A DNA stretch of 64,000 nucleotides from Acetobacteraceae bacterium UBA6159 (GTDB lineage Bacteria; Pseudomonadota; Alphaproteobacteria; Acetobacterales; Acetobacteraceae). Location of the stretch: the NCBI GenBank assembly GCA_002422345.1, contig DIUL01000004.1, positions 1-64,000 on the forward strand. Direction: 5' to 3'. Each line of letters opens with the position of its first letter. Positions within the stretch are counted from its first letter, which is position 1. Of the stretch, positions 51,901 through 58,600 are shown one piece after another. The notes beneath the pieces are model-generated. The model was not told the origin of the DNA, made no database searches, and was given only the letters and a program-made list of their open reading frames with translations. The position numbers and the translations under genes are program-made.

Positions 51901-52651
51901 GGTTGACCGCCGTCAGCACGGAATTGGTCAGCGTGATCCGGCTGTTCGCATCGGCCAGGATGCCCGTGGAGGCCACGCCGCCCACCTGCGTCGCGGCGGC
52001 TTGCAGCGTCAGGTTCTGCGCCTTCAATTCGGTCGCGCCGGTGCCGATGATCGCGTCGTCGGACGACAAGGTCAGGTTGCCGATGAAGGTCGCCTTGGCG
52101 CCGATCGTCATGTCCGCCGTGGCGTGAACCTGCAGGCCGTAGCCGATGCTCGCCGACGTGCCGTCGATGAACACATGGTCGTCACGGATCAGTTCCGACC
52201 CGCCGGCGATATCAAGCGTCAGCAGCCCGCCATTCGCCGCAACGAAGGGCCGCAGGACCGAGAATGTATCGAGATTGACCCGGATCGTGTCCGCGAGCAG
52301 CGCGCCCCCGCCGATCGGGGCGATATTGATCGTGACGTCACCCGGGGCGCTCAACTGGCGGTGGATCGGGGTCAGCACGTTGCCGGTGATATCGATGAAA
52401 TACGCCCCGCCGCTGGCGGACGCCGAGACCTTCAGCGTGTTGGTAAGCCCGGCCGGGGCATAGGCGATGTCGGCCGACATCAGCACCCGAGGCTCCAACG
52501 TTTCTAAAGCGAACCGTTCGGTACGCGGCAGGGCCGACCGCACCGCCGCGCGGGCCTGTTCCCGCCGGCCGCGATGCAGCAGGTCCCCGAGCATGCGGCC
52601 GAGGACGGATGTCTTGAAAAAACGACGCTTGAAGCGGTGGCCGCTATGCAT
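33926..52651 (-). CDS. Giant LEPR-XLL domain repeat protein (adhesin-like), 6241 aa
   Basis: One uninterrupted frame of 6241 codons. Residues about 46-61 (RFALETLEPRVLMSAD) are a LEPR-XLL motif found near the N-termini of very large bacterial surface or secreted proteins. No ordinary signal peptide is seen. Most of the chain is Ala/Gly/Val/Thr-rich repeats of the type AVAINV..N.T.A.IG.GA.V.A, as expected for a long parallel beta-solenoid. Four modules with GDxVxY, IGGL, YYV and GKFQLY elements lie at about 934-1030, 1464-1560, 1563-1655 and 2654-2755. The last about 190 residues resemble a metzincin-like domain, but the zinc motif reads HELGNAMGF (6155-6163). No RTX repeats or type I secretion tail were seen. 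It is 32 bp downstream of the FG-GAP giant. A role as a surface or biofilm adhesin is inferred. Confidence 0.88.
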   Translation of the reverse strand: MHSGHRFKRRFFKTSVLGRMLGDLLHRGRREQARAAVRSALPRTERFALETLEPRVLMSADIAYAPAGLTNTLKVSASASGGAYFIDITGNVLTPIHRQLSAPGDVTINIAPIGGGALLADTIRVNLDTFSVLRPFVAANGGLLTLDIAGGSELIRDDHVFIDGTSASIGYGLQVHATADMTIGAKATFIGNLTLSSDDAIIGTGATELKAQNLTLQAAATQVGGVASTGILADANSRITLTNSVLTAVNLLSLDAHSAVLVNATGIPIAGVTGSVVTSSSSARIAIGGASVLSGRTVDITAGVDGALKATADLNVVKVVVITGKAAPEVLINGTAKVTATNALTVTAKSDLLINGMARPSLTATIAKVDAAVVTTTFSSGAALSIAGGASLTAGGAVTMASSSRLNVSSIADASVAGTAGAAVAISAISGDTTASVVGATVKGASVALTAASHRTITTTAKSTPGGAADNAIETAAQSALAKNKAATSQGQIRFAGAVAIGTDIGATTASLHNATINAGTGAATVSASPVDVMTVTADGTATKKGSVGVGVAVAIAVTDRSDQAIVTGVTKVTASSLAVRVLAPEQSRFTALATSGIGDSSKVGVAGALAVNVTVLNHEAFLGAGATLTLTGTPSVTFEARANAATIAKALPADGGTADSVGIGAAIAVNTSEDRIVATIRDNAALTGAGDLSLVTDATHAMTTEAAGGGKGGVAVTPIVAVATASHETLASLGTGALLTIGGAFQASAVLANDVNTIARGDTRSTRTGVGASVAINVVEDTARATTGRDLTTTAGAVAFLSSVMSASKASSKASVVGEEADDGSGAHDATTSQSVDNKAGAEQAYSDKIAADQIKVARNDATATVKGSQGKALPSAATSDGRVSVAGAVAINMAFGSSLALVDNARKVTAPGVLTVRSASNVDGSASAEGTAVVGVITFDPTTKINFTNETIDLGPSSGIKSGDTVEYSPGSAGTAIGGLTDAATYYVHDTGNGKFQLYNTKANADAHGATGRANLTSKGTGTEHLFKGVGAGGTTVGAAIAINRAEEPNRAFIGNATLKVGGLVVEAARANSGDDTTSTFSAESTSGAGGGDHGVAGSLAFNIVFSDTTAELGRNATAPAITLTGGDVRLAATSEASSTVTAQPSDGGGSGAKIGVGVSFGLNTVETNTRAELGNGVVLTGARDLSLEATSTQAMETAVTGGAASEGHALTPVIAVAIANNDAKATLGSGALLTLTGAFTARSSLENQVTTTAEGETTADGVGVGMSIVVTVVNDNALATTGRDLTAQGGAVTFDASVVSISESTAKASAKGGEEEETAQPDSKTVNSAIQKEADFADKQAKQVTPTAKGTDGKAVTDKAQTADGSVSVAGAVAVNAVNASARATIPDLRRVTAGGALTVTAATQVDGHALATGADTTSDGGTGIGAAVAVNVANNTNLASIGANAVTKAAGVTVEAGMAKRAITIGSSLTQVVDVAQDTIFVGMGAGLGTGDKVTYATTGTAIGGLANGGSHYVQALDGGLVRLYDTEANAKAGGDTGRRNLTSAGVAGQTHGLLHGALAFLGEGEVTFKTGTVRLLDLDSAAGLHTGDAVAYDSGGGAVMGGLVADRDYYLIEVGDGKFQVAATRADAREGTAITLGGAGTKAQGFVDRASNTRAEATSGASGGRIGVAGAVAVNIGTNDTQAVIRGMSPSLPALPAGTTSVAITGGGTVTIQAASTTEAASTALPSDGGGAGEAVGVGVSVAVNVITNTTAARIEDAATWAGASGGFTLAATSSTASMTQAENGAASDATAVGIGAAVAVMRDTTAAYVGSGTALTTTGAIRIAASHTADHDTSASAEAAGDDVGVGASVAVGVINDATSAELARGMTTTAGAFALTSDSTVASTVTAVASANGTTEFDPFQTSKANPGRTGADGQADRQINDNANTKGADTKLDTVAAEKAGADAKSSVQGGKKSGDIGVAASVSVNVLNVQNSASLTRGADVTAQKSTVTLAAQAEVDATTKATGSAIGLVDNGGTRIGIGVALNVVTAANRAFAAAGSVLTGKGIIISAATPDGATNDIVAWGAEAAGGTGKTGVAGSVAVNIVRGFDTEASARAGSTLNSSAGITLLAANTLSPQTVAAGVGFAKGNAAGVAVAVSVINATTLASIAGNADAAGAIMVEARLALAPETVDLPIVPDGVKPRATSIAAAGAAGTGSFAGAGSFIVGVYNLYADATIGDGVRIDQAKTQPVSSAQTLTVRASNDTTITGIAGALGVTTGAVGIGASLDLVILDKRTRASIGRGVLAGTGGQATIAAASTETMVSVAATIGVGKSAGVALTAGIAIVTTNTRAYVDDGTSLLTSGGVSLSAASAFKTTMIAGSVGAAGTAGLGAANATLDHTGTTLAFIGADTTVTAGGVDGLSISAIASEDILSIVAGVAVGATAGVAGSAAVNILNETTSAYVGPRARVTVTTGNLTITARDTTEVISVAGSLAAGGSAGVGVGVDVGTYRKATSAYIDSGVIALVDGDIVVSADAAENLTSVAAGIAVAGSVAVGVNAGVHVFDLRTLAFIGDDPNDAVASSGAGDVHAGGSVVIAADGKTDIDEIVGVLAAGTVGVAAGAGVTVSSKQTQAFIGKGARVTADGNLAGRRVNTGRITVGTDTTAPTLSPNSITFNPSAVNVTANTIDLGIDSGLRTGDRVDYSKGEGGTVIGGLKDRTSYYVRDIGNGKFRLFTSAAKANAGSGAIDLTSAGTGDKQTIHAGHGIETSDASTLDIAASGDRSAFKAQGKVGTPKLASMNLKGDDNPQQVNDPSLTGVRTTALGVRDGFQGVAVTATNRDDIRSFTVTFGAGSVGVAVSAGIADIKADATATIGDGALVNEPLTGANASQSVLIGAGNDFHHLSVGVGVGVGKVGTAPTVGVNIITNTTAAAVGAGATVRAMNDITVDATGKEDIVMVGMGVAAGGVGVGAVVDVLSIANRTTATIGANATVHAGGDVLVSTIDQTHVLELSGALAGGFVGIGGAVGVMLLDKTTAATIGAGAKVDGHGAGTGVGGVLNGFIIGGDRFTVETGHGVIVQARSSETITHIVAAGGVGFVGVSGAVALTLINSTTTATIGASAQVNRADQARANAEQDVFVNASNVVDINTFVIGVAGGFVGVTGAVNIGTLNNNTLAEIQASAGVTALGRIEVNALGLKDLGGYTVSGAGGVVAAGASVDVWSIGTKLNKTYADNSGNSKDSVANGNGDPDKNAAEQAQKGAALITGAKGLGSLKGDGANSKTSANRVAGVAAAAGSAINGRAPGSTTIMTLQGKVPAAPGTTAIIRAGADIVAGGGIDVTGWADTNVTSRLGGVAVGVLGLGGSVAIFSIADNVTASNDGTSSAGGDVTVDAYQFSTVDITALGMQAGFVGLGAAVVVIDDSSVTQASQGNVRRAGDVRVSAVSDRRITELTGQSNVGAVGAGATFTRLNVQGGAFSGVNAGAVIGNLAPVRSLTAQSHARVTTNVTTVAVSAGIGAFNANFADLNVAPTVSAVIGGKANLSVTGGVALLADTTFANTALTKGVAAGGLAVGVSLTEITVAPVLRAEVGAQAVVKAGALTIIAGGPARAAGDTGHDTLAQATGSAGALVGVTSTNSRVVNNARVDALIGDGATITVARGVSVSAQNNMRQKADADSKAGGLVAAGAAKSEVVSNSISQATIGAGVVLTAQSLTVGAVGTEDNVARTNAGSGGAIAGASATARTTNNSTTLASIGKAARITLSGNPGTLSVVADHTARFNAQVTSLAGGVLAGAGGEVTNLVSANVTTAIGDNAIITARAIGMLSVNRIEKPPLSGTVENIKGTTGGLASAAGATDTTRIHVTTKVRVGNAAQITVLGDSASERGFTLAARNEYAVHDKVAFVTGGAVSGAKVFAGITVPTAIAAVEVGSKAVLTSTGVIDISARGNGRLSQEVFAETYGAGTATVGSAVVDIRPDNRVFIGGDAKITALGDINLSAGSETNFTEDEYHLLSRFDGFAGSLIPLSDIGASASLVQDNSITVAAGAHLLTARAANLFTARFGTNDLDAKAKVTSWISAATSAVNQAGGGGSLQDFANSTIISTARGVIQMDGKVETGLNRNLSLTLKDWDGGSGKITDFSATKGITFTTSLQKPNSALSQDLITAQRNLALYSYDAQAKAGYQAQIDGIMAALKAQGLVTEGKAVDKLGRPVVQIASEQYVMTVTIDPILADSGAIRVRGDVMQGSGTWIAPNDVAVTIVNDTPASLRIKGIAIPSTLGGLYFNGDEVSTNTAITARNEKNTGDENARNAFNEWNLPPFVPGKASFDLSNVKFGATAPSITILNRADVASINDDSAEYVNGKPAAYPWPAITVVSTAEGGLGIQNLLGSVTLQTKVAGNNANSKGPIYELAPIQAKSKNIVAGGELFINLPDSNYESGGSPMAQWDAATTGSYNPNNLNQVAPGVKDASKTPGAIAAILARQPTAEQVTYADRITIDADIININGKIQSGRDTFTLTLGSAVETQINKIIADRQTGMVRLTTSGSEDFAVYFDTATRRIEVQELVVSGGYIAMSGNIVNTGNGRIDVFGGYAKISITNDTSYEMVLHRLDVSERGTGTLIIHDKSRDSFGQPYVLTLQQDANGLSLTNSTGAVLNNLPADLTYSPVSDWRYGWTVGLSRLVHNEKTVVETNWIGIDTGGGTIVFDPTTEVSGPPTLEGAGPYYYRDSSPNDYNFRLVTEELSNKVGVTTAPPETTWYGTETIRVTYTQDTGKRDMYSHDISAHRTIGIHFFGHDEATVNITSSRRSIIVDGAIINPSGTTTLDSISQILMGSNQGSIGGNRVTLVAGTGIGTAGRPIEVEVGSGPYAGLTALAYNDGVYIEEKSGNLPVAAITAANAADVVLTAPGSITVARTDATTWSQGRVAGGSITLTALEGGIGNGTDRALGVNRSTLANTVPNQNRVLNASATSDIFLTTGTGDLRIGSVVTQGNVWINVIDGSLIDANTEEVRDERTIEELKGGVWTALQLTAETGYAQKLADSIESYKAAKTQDYQTYWRFRLSQPNGGAAFDATFRVALTAAETAYYRDELGYDAVALEREITNRTDTYRTLNQAFGVGGTYKRLNLSSFAPDTYSASFAYRATAAEINTLTASIKQWTEEELLYGISAGLMKDVTSTVVNIENPNIVGANVTILTAGGVGMDGGTTLIDRTQPDVPLTLDQRIALAAAERLDVQFLGGTLLTTTVNFNAEARTITRTDGGNWFTSGFRVGMYVTIDGVGQDKTQNATIRTTVFHRIEALSASTLTIAFGSPLVTETARPITIAPVVPDPNFQAIAPAQTATAYFTEATPTAAATITRTDGGSWITDGFAANQLLRVSGSVENTTTGSLAYRIASVSGSVITLASSARVTTDGPAFLTLTRGLLPTITAIRVSHLDDVNVTASGTLNITAERNVLLGSTTDIRIGQVIAGPEGDSQQVRIKGSLSIIDAAQPGLVNIRGADVILEAAQGGIGTRQDRIEITFRNNGGFTARAKDGIHIDAVASSLLLESVYSESGDAYLSADFSILEKFNNDLTKIKANRIELISRNEAIGTAAPNGWVDVEAGGVVNASAMQGVWLWQQRGDLTLGLVQTQFGNVGLRAQGSILDDIPDESDWTGTPSRPNVDVLGDSISLAALGGGIGSATSTLDIDTNASPYSGAGALTASSAGQDIFINEVAHALQLDTITTGASGTAFISALQGGILARPSTTATNIVARNAVLWAAGDIGASDQRLTTKVQTIEARAQPGSIWVDNIGALSIGGDMTTGADGIIARHTAWLSASGPVTIRKNMVAGGSIGVVVIDDSRDGTNAASGDLPDNIVVNGLGLSGDPLTIKAGNGIRLSAGDNVTVQSGAVLQAGIRIRLDGDYQGTRDGVYPNAGAPNIDPGVGGKITVAGKLVAPTIHLDGQADQDVVTITNTAVLLAMYSWTPATWNADVFGAERIPFKRPAGSSASQVFIDVRGATDVVTVAGVVRARDMQILREESFLVSASAKMQAGTDTVLAAGLLPVWQMAAGPAPTAGAAVPQPADDALRPIVTEALSLWSDALGLDSAALGYLNGVTVAFGDLPEGMIGVTIGDLVVIDQDAAGWGWFVDPASEGSGAFAAHAVPGTWLSGTGSPAFQRMDLLSTVLHELGNAMGFPETQGPGVMGMTLPAGERRLPMVDWSRGADVAPPSRDGRIAEAPPWVADFVNNLGRQGGMNAGIRITVPAGTPVQPVP

Positions 52652-52683
52652 CAGGTCATCCGATCTACCAACGGCACCCGCCG

Positions 52684-55600
52684 TCAGAGGTTGAAGTTCG
52701 TTACCGAAAGTGTGTGGGAACCATTGAGAAGGAACGAGAAATCGCCGACGCCGTCGCCCGTGACGTCTCCCTGCACCCAGGTGTCCGCGCCCAGGGCGGA
52801 TTGCCGCAGCTCCCCGGCCGACCCCGAGAACCCCGCCGATCCGATGAAGGTGAATGCCTGGTCGCCGACCACGCCGGCAGCGGCGTCGATCAGGCGCAGG
52901 TCGATCCGGTCCCCGGCCAGGGAGGAGAAATCCGTGATCCGGTCCCGTGCCGTCCCGCCCAGGGTGGAATCCAGCAACGTCTGGAACACGAACACGTCCG
53001 CCCCGCCACCGCCGGTCAGGATGTCGAGGCCGCGCCCGCCGGTCAGGGTATCGGCGCCGCCGCCCCCGACGATCGTGTTGGCGAGGACATTGCCGGTCAG
53101 CGCCAGACCGGGCGCGCCGGCCGCGGCGTGCAGGAACTCGATCGCCGAGGCGGCGGGCAACGTGTAGCCCACGCTCGCGATGACGGTATCGGTGCCTCCG
53201 CCGGCGATCTCGGTCACCACCACGGCGCTGTTGTTGATGCGATAAAGATCGCCGCCCGCGCCGCCCACCATGAAGCCCGTATCAGGTGCCTGCGTCAGGG
53301 TGTCGGCGCCGATGGACCCGACAATGATCTTCACGGGCGCGGAGGGCGCGCTGAGGTTCCCCGCCAGGTCCGCCGTGGTTCCCGTGATAACATGGGTGCC
53401 GGCCCGCAGCGCGATCGGCATGGACCACGCGCCGGCCGCCTTGACCGCCGCGGTACCGAGTTTCGTCGCACCCTCGAACAATGTCACCGTGGAGGCGCCC
53501 GTGGCCGAACCGGAAATCACGGTCGGCGTTACCTTCAGGATCGAGGGCGCCGCCGCCGGTGTCGTATCGATCCGGACCTGCAATGCGCCTGACAGGCCGC
53601 TCGTGTTGCCGGCCTGGTCGGTCACGCGGGCGCGGATCGCATGCGTGCCCTCGGACAGCGTATCCACCGTCACCGACCAGCCGCCCGACGCATTGGCCTG
53701 GCCCGTGCCGATGACCGTCGCGCCATCCTGGAGCGTCACGGTCGCCGATGCCTCGGCCGTACCGCTGAAGGTCGGTTGGGTCACCAGCGTCAGGTTGTCC
53801 GTGCCGGAACGCCCGGTGTCCGTTGTCGTGGTCAGGTTCGGGGCGCTTGGCGCAGCGGGCGCGACCGTATCGACCTTGACCGTCAACGCGGGGGACGCGG
53901 CGCTGACATTGCCGGCGAGGTCCGTGACCGTGTCGGTGATCGCGTGGCTGCCGTTCGCCAGGGGGCTGGTCTTGATGGACCAGGTGCCGTCCTCGGCGGT
54001 CTTGCCGGTGCCGATGACCGCGGCGCCCCTGAACAAGGTGACCGTCGCGTTGATTTCGGTTTTGCCGGTGAAGGTCGGCGCGGTTGTCCGGGTGATGTTG
54101 TCGGTGGCCGATCCGCCGGTGTCGGACTCATCAGCCAGGTTCGGCTGACCAGGCCGAGCGGGCGGGGCGAGGTCGATCGTGACCGTCAGGCTATCGGACG
54201 GCAGGCTGGCGTTTCCTGTCAGGCCGGCCGCCTTCGCGGTGATCACCCGGGTGCCCGCGGCCAGCGCGGTCGTCTTGATCGACCAGGCGCCCTGGGCATT
54301 CGCCTTGCCGCCGCCGATCACGGTTGCGCCGTTGAACAGGGTCACCGTGGCGAAGGCCTCGGTCGTGCCGGCCAGGATCGGCGTCGTGATCTTCGTGATG
54401 TTGTCGCTGGCCGAGGCGCCGCTGTCGGTCGCCGGCATCAGATCAGGTGTCGTCGGCGTCACCGCCCGCGGCGTGAGCGCGGTATGCAGCAGCAGCCTCG
54501 CCTGTCCCTTGGAATAGGTCGTGTAGCCCCCCGCCGTGGCGCCCTTGACCCAGGACGTGGCGGGCAGGACGACACTGTCCCCCGCGTTGCCGTCGACGCG
54601 CAGGGTATTGCCGCCGTCGGACAGGTTCAGAACGTCCAGCGGCGTCAGGACCAAGGTGTTGTTGCCCGAGCCGGTCAGATCGATCCGCTCGATCCCGCGC
54701 AGCCGGCTGTCGGCGATCATGGTCAGGTCGAGCGTCATGCCCTTGCCGGCCAGCGCCAGCGTGTCCATGCCGCCGTCGCCATCGACGCGGCGGAATGTCA
54801 GGTCGGAGACGCGGATCACGTCGTCGCCCGCGCCGCCCAGCAGGACGTCGGCGCCGCCATTGCCGATCAGCAGGTCCGCGCCCGCGCCACCGACAAACAC
54901 GTCGGGCGCGATGGTTCCGGTCATGGTATCGGCGCCCGTGCCGCCGCCCTGCGTCACGGCGTTGGTGAGGTTGCGCCCGTACAGGATCGTTGTTTCGCCG
55001 GCATTGAGTCTCGTGTTGCCCGGGCCGTAGTACGCCACCGCGCCCATGGCCAGGTCGTCGAATCCGTCACCGTCGAAGTCGCCAACGCCGATCGACTCGC
55101 CGAGCCGGTCAAAGGCACTGCGGCCATGGACGACGAACCCGCCGATGCCCTGGGCGATGGACGCCAGACCGAGTGTTGATCCGAACGGCTCCGCTCGTCC
55201 GAACAACACATAGGTCTCGCCCGAAACCTCCTTGTAGTTGGGGTTGCCCGGATTGCCGGTGCCGTCGGCGGTTGGCGCACCGATCAGCAGGTCGTCAAAG
55301 CCATCGCCGTTCAGATCGCCCGCGCCGGCCACAAGCAGGCCGGACTGGTCGCCGGTATCCTGGCCGAAGATGACGAACCCGCTGGCGCCCGTGCCGGTGG
55401 CGACCGCCGCCATGTCGACCGTGCCGGTGACGCCGGCGGCCGATCCAAACAACACGGAGGTCTCGCCAAGGTAGCGCTGGTTGCCGGCGGGGCCGTCGCC
55501 GAACGGTCCTCCTACGATGACATCGCCGAACCCATCGCCGTTGATGTCCCCCGCGGCGGCGACCGACCAGCCGGACGAGATCGAGCCCGGCCGTCCCTGG

Positions 55601-58600
55601 ATCACGAAACCGCCCGTGCCGTTGGCGACGGTCGACAGGTCAAGGCTCGCACCGAAACCAGTGGTCCGGCCATGGATGACATAGGTCAGGCCGGGGGTGT
55701 TGGCGCTGCCGCCATAGGGCGCGCCGACGACCAACTCGTCCAGCCCATCGCCGTTCAGGTCGCCGGCCGAGGCGACGGAAAAGCCGAACCGGTCGGCCCC
55801 GTCCGCGCCGACGAGCACGAACCCGCCTGTCCCCGCCGCGATGGATGCGAGGTCGACGTTCGCGCCCGACAAGCCGGTGCGGCCGAACACGACATAGGCC
55901 TGCCCCTGCAAAGCGCCGCCTGCCCGCGACGCTCCCAGGATCAGGTCGTCCAGCCCATCGCCGTTGATATCTCCCGCCGAGGCGACCGACATGCCCACCT
56001 GATCGCCCTGATCGGGGGAACGGATACGGAACCCAGCCGAACTGGTTCCGCCGCGCAAACTGGCGAGCGCGAGACCACCGGCCGGCCCCGCCGCGCCGCC
56101 GTAGACGAGATAGACCTCCCCCTGGATCGGGCTGTTCGAACTGTCCTGCCCCACGAGGAGGTCGGCGAACCCGTCGCCGTTGAAATCGCCGGCCGAGGCG
56201 ACGACGAAGCCTGTCCGGCTGCCCTCGACCGAGGATGACCGAGCATCCGGTCCAAACAGGATGAAACCACCCGTGCCATTGCTGATCGCCCCGAGATCGG
56301 GCCTCCCGCCCAGGCCGCCCGCTCGGCCGTAGACCACATAGGCCTCACCGGCGTTCTGGTTGTTGTCGCCCTGCGCGCCGGCATAGGGGGCGCCGATGAT
56401 CAGGTCCTCATACCCATCGGCGTTGATGTCCCCGGCCGAGGCGACGGAGGAGCCGGACCGGTCGTCCCGATCCAGGCCGGACAGAACCGACAGGCGTTCG
56501 GCCGTATTGGCGAGGTAAACTGGCGACAGCGTCCAGTTGATGGCCGAGGCCACTTCGAGCCTGGCCTGGCCGTTCGTGTAGGTTGTGTAGTCTCCGATCG
56601 TGGCGCCGCGCTGCCAGGCCTCGGTCGAAAGCACGATCGAATCGCCGGCATTGCCGTCCACGCGCAGGGTGTTGGTGCTGTCGGAAAGGTTCAGCACCTC
56701 CAGCGCGGTCATCTTCAGGGCGTTGTTGCCGGTGCCGGTCAGGTCGATGCGCTCGATCCCGCGCAGGCGGCTGTCGGCGATGGCGGTCAGGTCGAGCGTG
56801 AGGCCCTTTCCATCCAGCACCAGCACATCGGTCCCGCCGCCGCCATCGACGCGGTGGAAGGTCAGGTCGGAGACAACGATCGCGTCGTCCTCGCCGCCGC
56901 CAAGCAGGACATCCGCGCCGCCCTTGCCTCTCAGGATGTCGGAGTTGAAGCCCCCGACCATGACATCGACGCCGGACGTCCCGGTCATCGTGTCGTTCGC
57001 GGCGGTGCCCAGATGCGTCAGGCTGTTGGTAAAATTCCGGCCGAACAGCACATAGGTCTGGCCGGCATATTGGCCCCCGAGGTCCGCATAGCGCGCGCCG
57101 ATCAAGACATCGTCGAAGCCGTCGCCGTTGATATCCCCGGCCGAATCCACCGACATGCCGGAGACATCACCGCCGAACTGGCCATATACGACGAACCCGC
57201 CGATGCCGGCCGTGACCGAGGCCAGGTCGACCCGCGGGCCGAAGGGGGCTGCCTTGCCGAAGATGACATAGGTCTCTCCGGCACTGCCCACCGTGTTGTC
57301 CGCTCGGTCGCCATAGCGGGCACCGATCAGGATATCGTCGAACCCGTCGCCGTTGATGTCGCCGGCCGAGGCCACCGAAATGCCGGACTCATCGCCCGGG
57401 TCGATGCCCTGGATGACGAACCCGCCGGTACCGGCGGCGATGGCGGCCAGGGTGACGGTTCCGCCGAACCCGCCGGCCTTGCCGACCACGACATAGCTGT
57501 CGCCCGCGGCGCTGGTCAGGTTTCCCATGCCGTCGGCGGACCTGGCGCCGATCAGGATGTCGGCATAGCCGTCGCCGTTGACATCGCCGGCGGAGGCCAC
57601 CGAGAACCCGGTGTCATCGCCGGAATCCACGCCCAGGATCGCAAAACCCGCCGACCCCGACTGGATCGTGCCCAGGTCGAGTTGCGGGGCGAAACCGCCG
57701 GCCTTGCCGAAGACGACGAAGGTCTTGCCCGCGGGGCTGGACGCGCGCGCGCCGATGACCAAGTCGTCGAAGCCGTCGCCGTTGACGTCGCCGGCCGAGG
57801 CCACCGAGAAGCCAGCCCAGTCATAGAAGGCCGCGCCGTTCACGACGAAGCCGGCCGCCCCCGTGCCGTTGGCGATCGAGGACAGGGCAAGGCTGGCACC
57901 GAACCCGCTCGCCTTGCCGAACACGACATAGGTCTTGCCGGCGGCCGGCACCGCACCGACAGCGGCGAATGGGGTTCCGATGAGCAGGTCGTCGAAGCCG
58001 TCGCCGTTGATGTCCCTGGCCGAGGCGACCGCATAACCGGACCGATCGCCCGCCTGCTCACCCAGGATGACGAATCCGGCGGCACCGATCGCGGCCAGAT
58101 CAATGCCGGCGCCGAAGCCGTCGGCCTTGCCGAACACGATATGGGTCTGTCCGGCGAGGTGTCCCGACGTGCTCGCGTATTTGGCGCCGATCGCCAGGTC
58201 GTCGAAGCCGTCGCCGTTGATATCGCCGGCCGAAGCGACCGACTGGCCGGCGCGGTCGCCCGCGGCCGAACCGTACAGGACGAAGCCTCCGGTGCCCGCG
58301 GCGATGGTGTTCAGGCTGATGACGGACCCGAAGCCGCCTTGCTTGCCGAAGACGACATAGCTCTCTCCGCCCTCGAGCCGATTGTTCGTGGGTCCGTCGG
58401 CGTAGCGCGCGCCGATGATGATGTCGTCGAACCCGTCCCCGTTGACGTCGCCGGCCGAGGCGACCGAGGAACCGGACTGGTCGGACCCGTTCCGCCCCGT
58501 GATGACGAAGCCGGTGGCGCCATTGCCGGTCGGGATTGTCGCGAGGTCGACCGGCGCGGACACCCAGGTCACGGCCTGGTTGAGCTCGAGCCGCGCCTGC

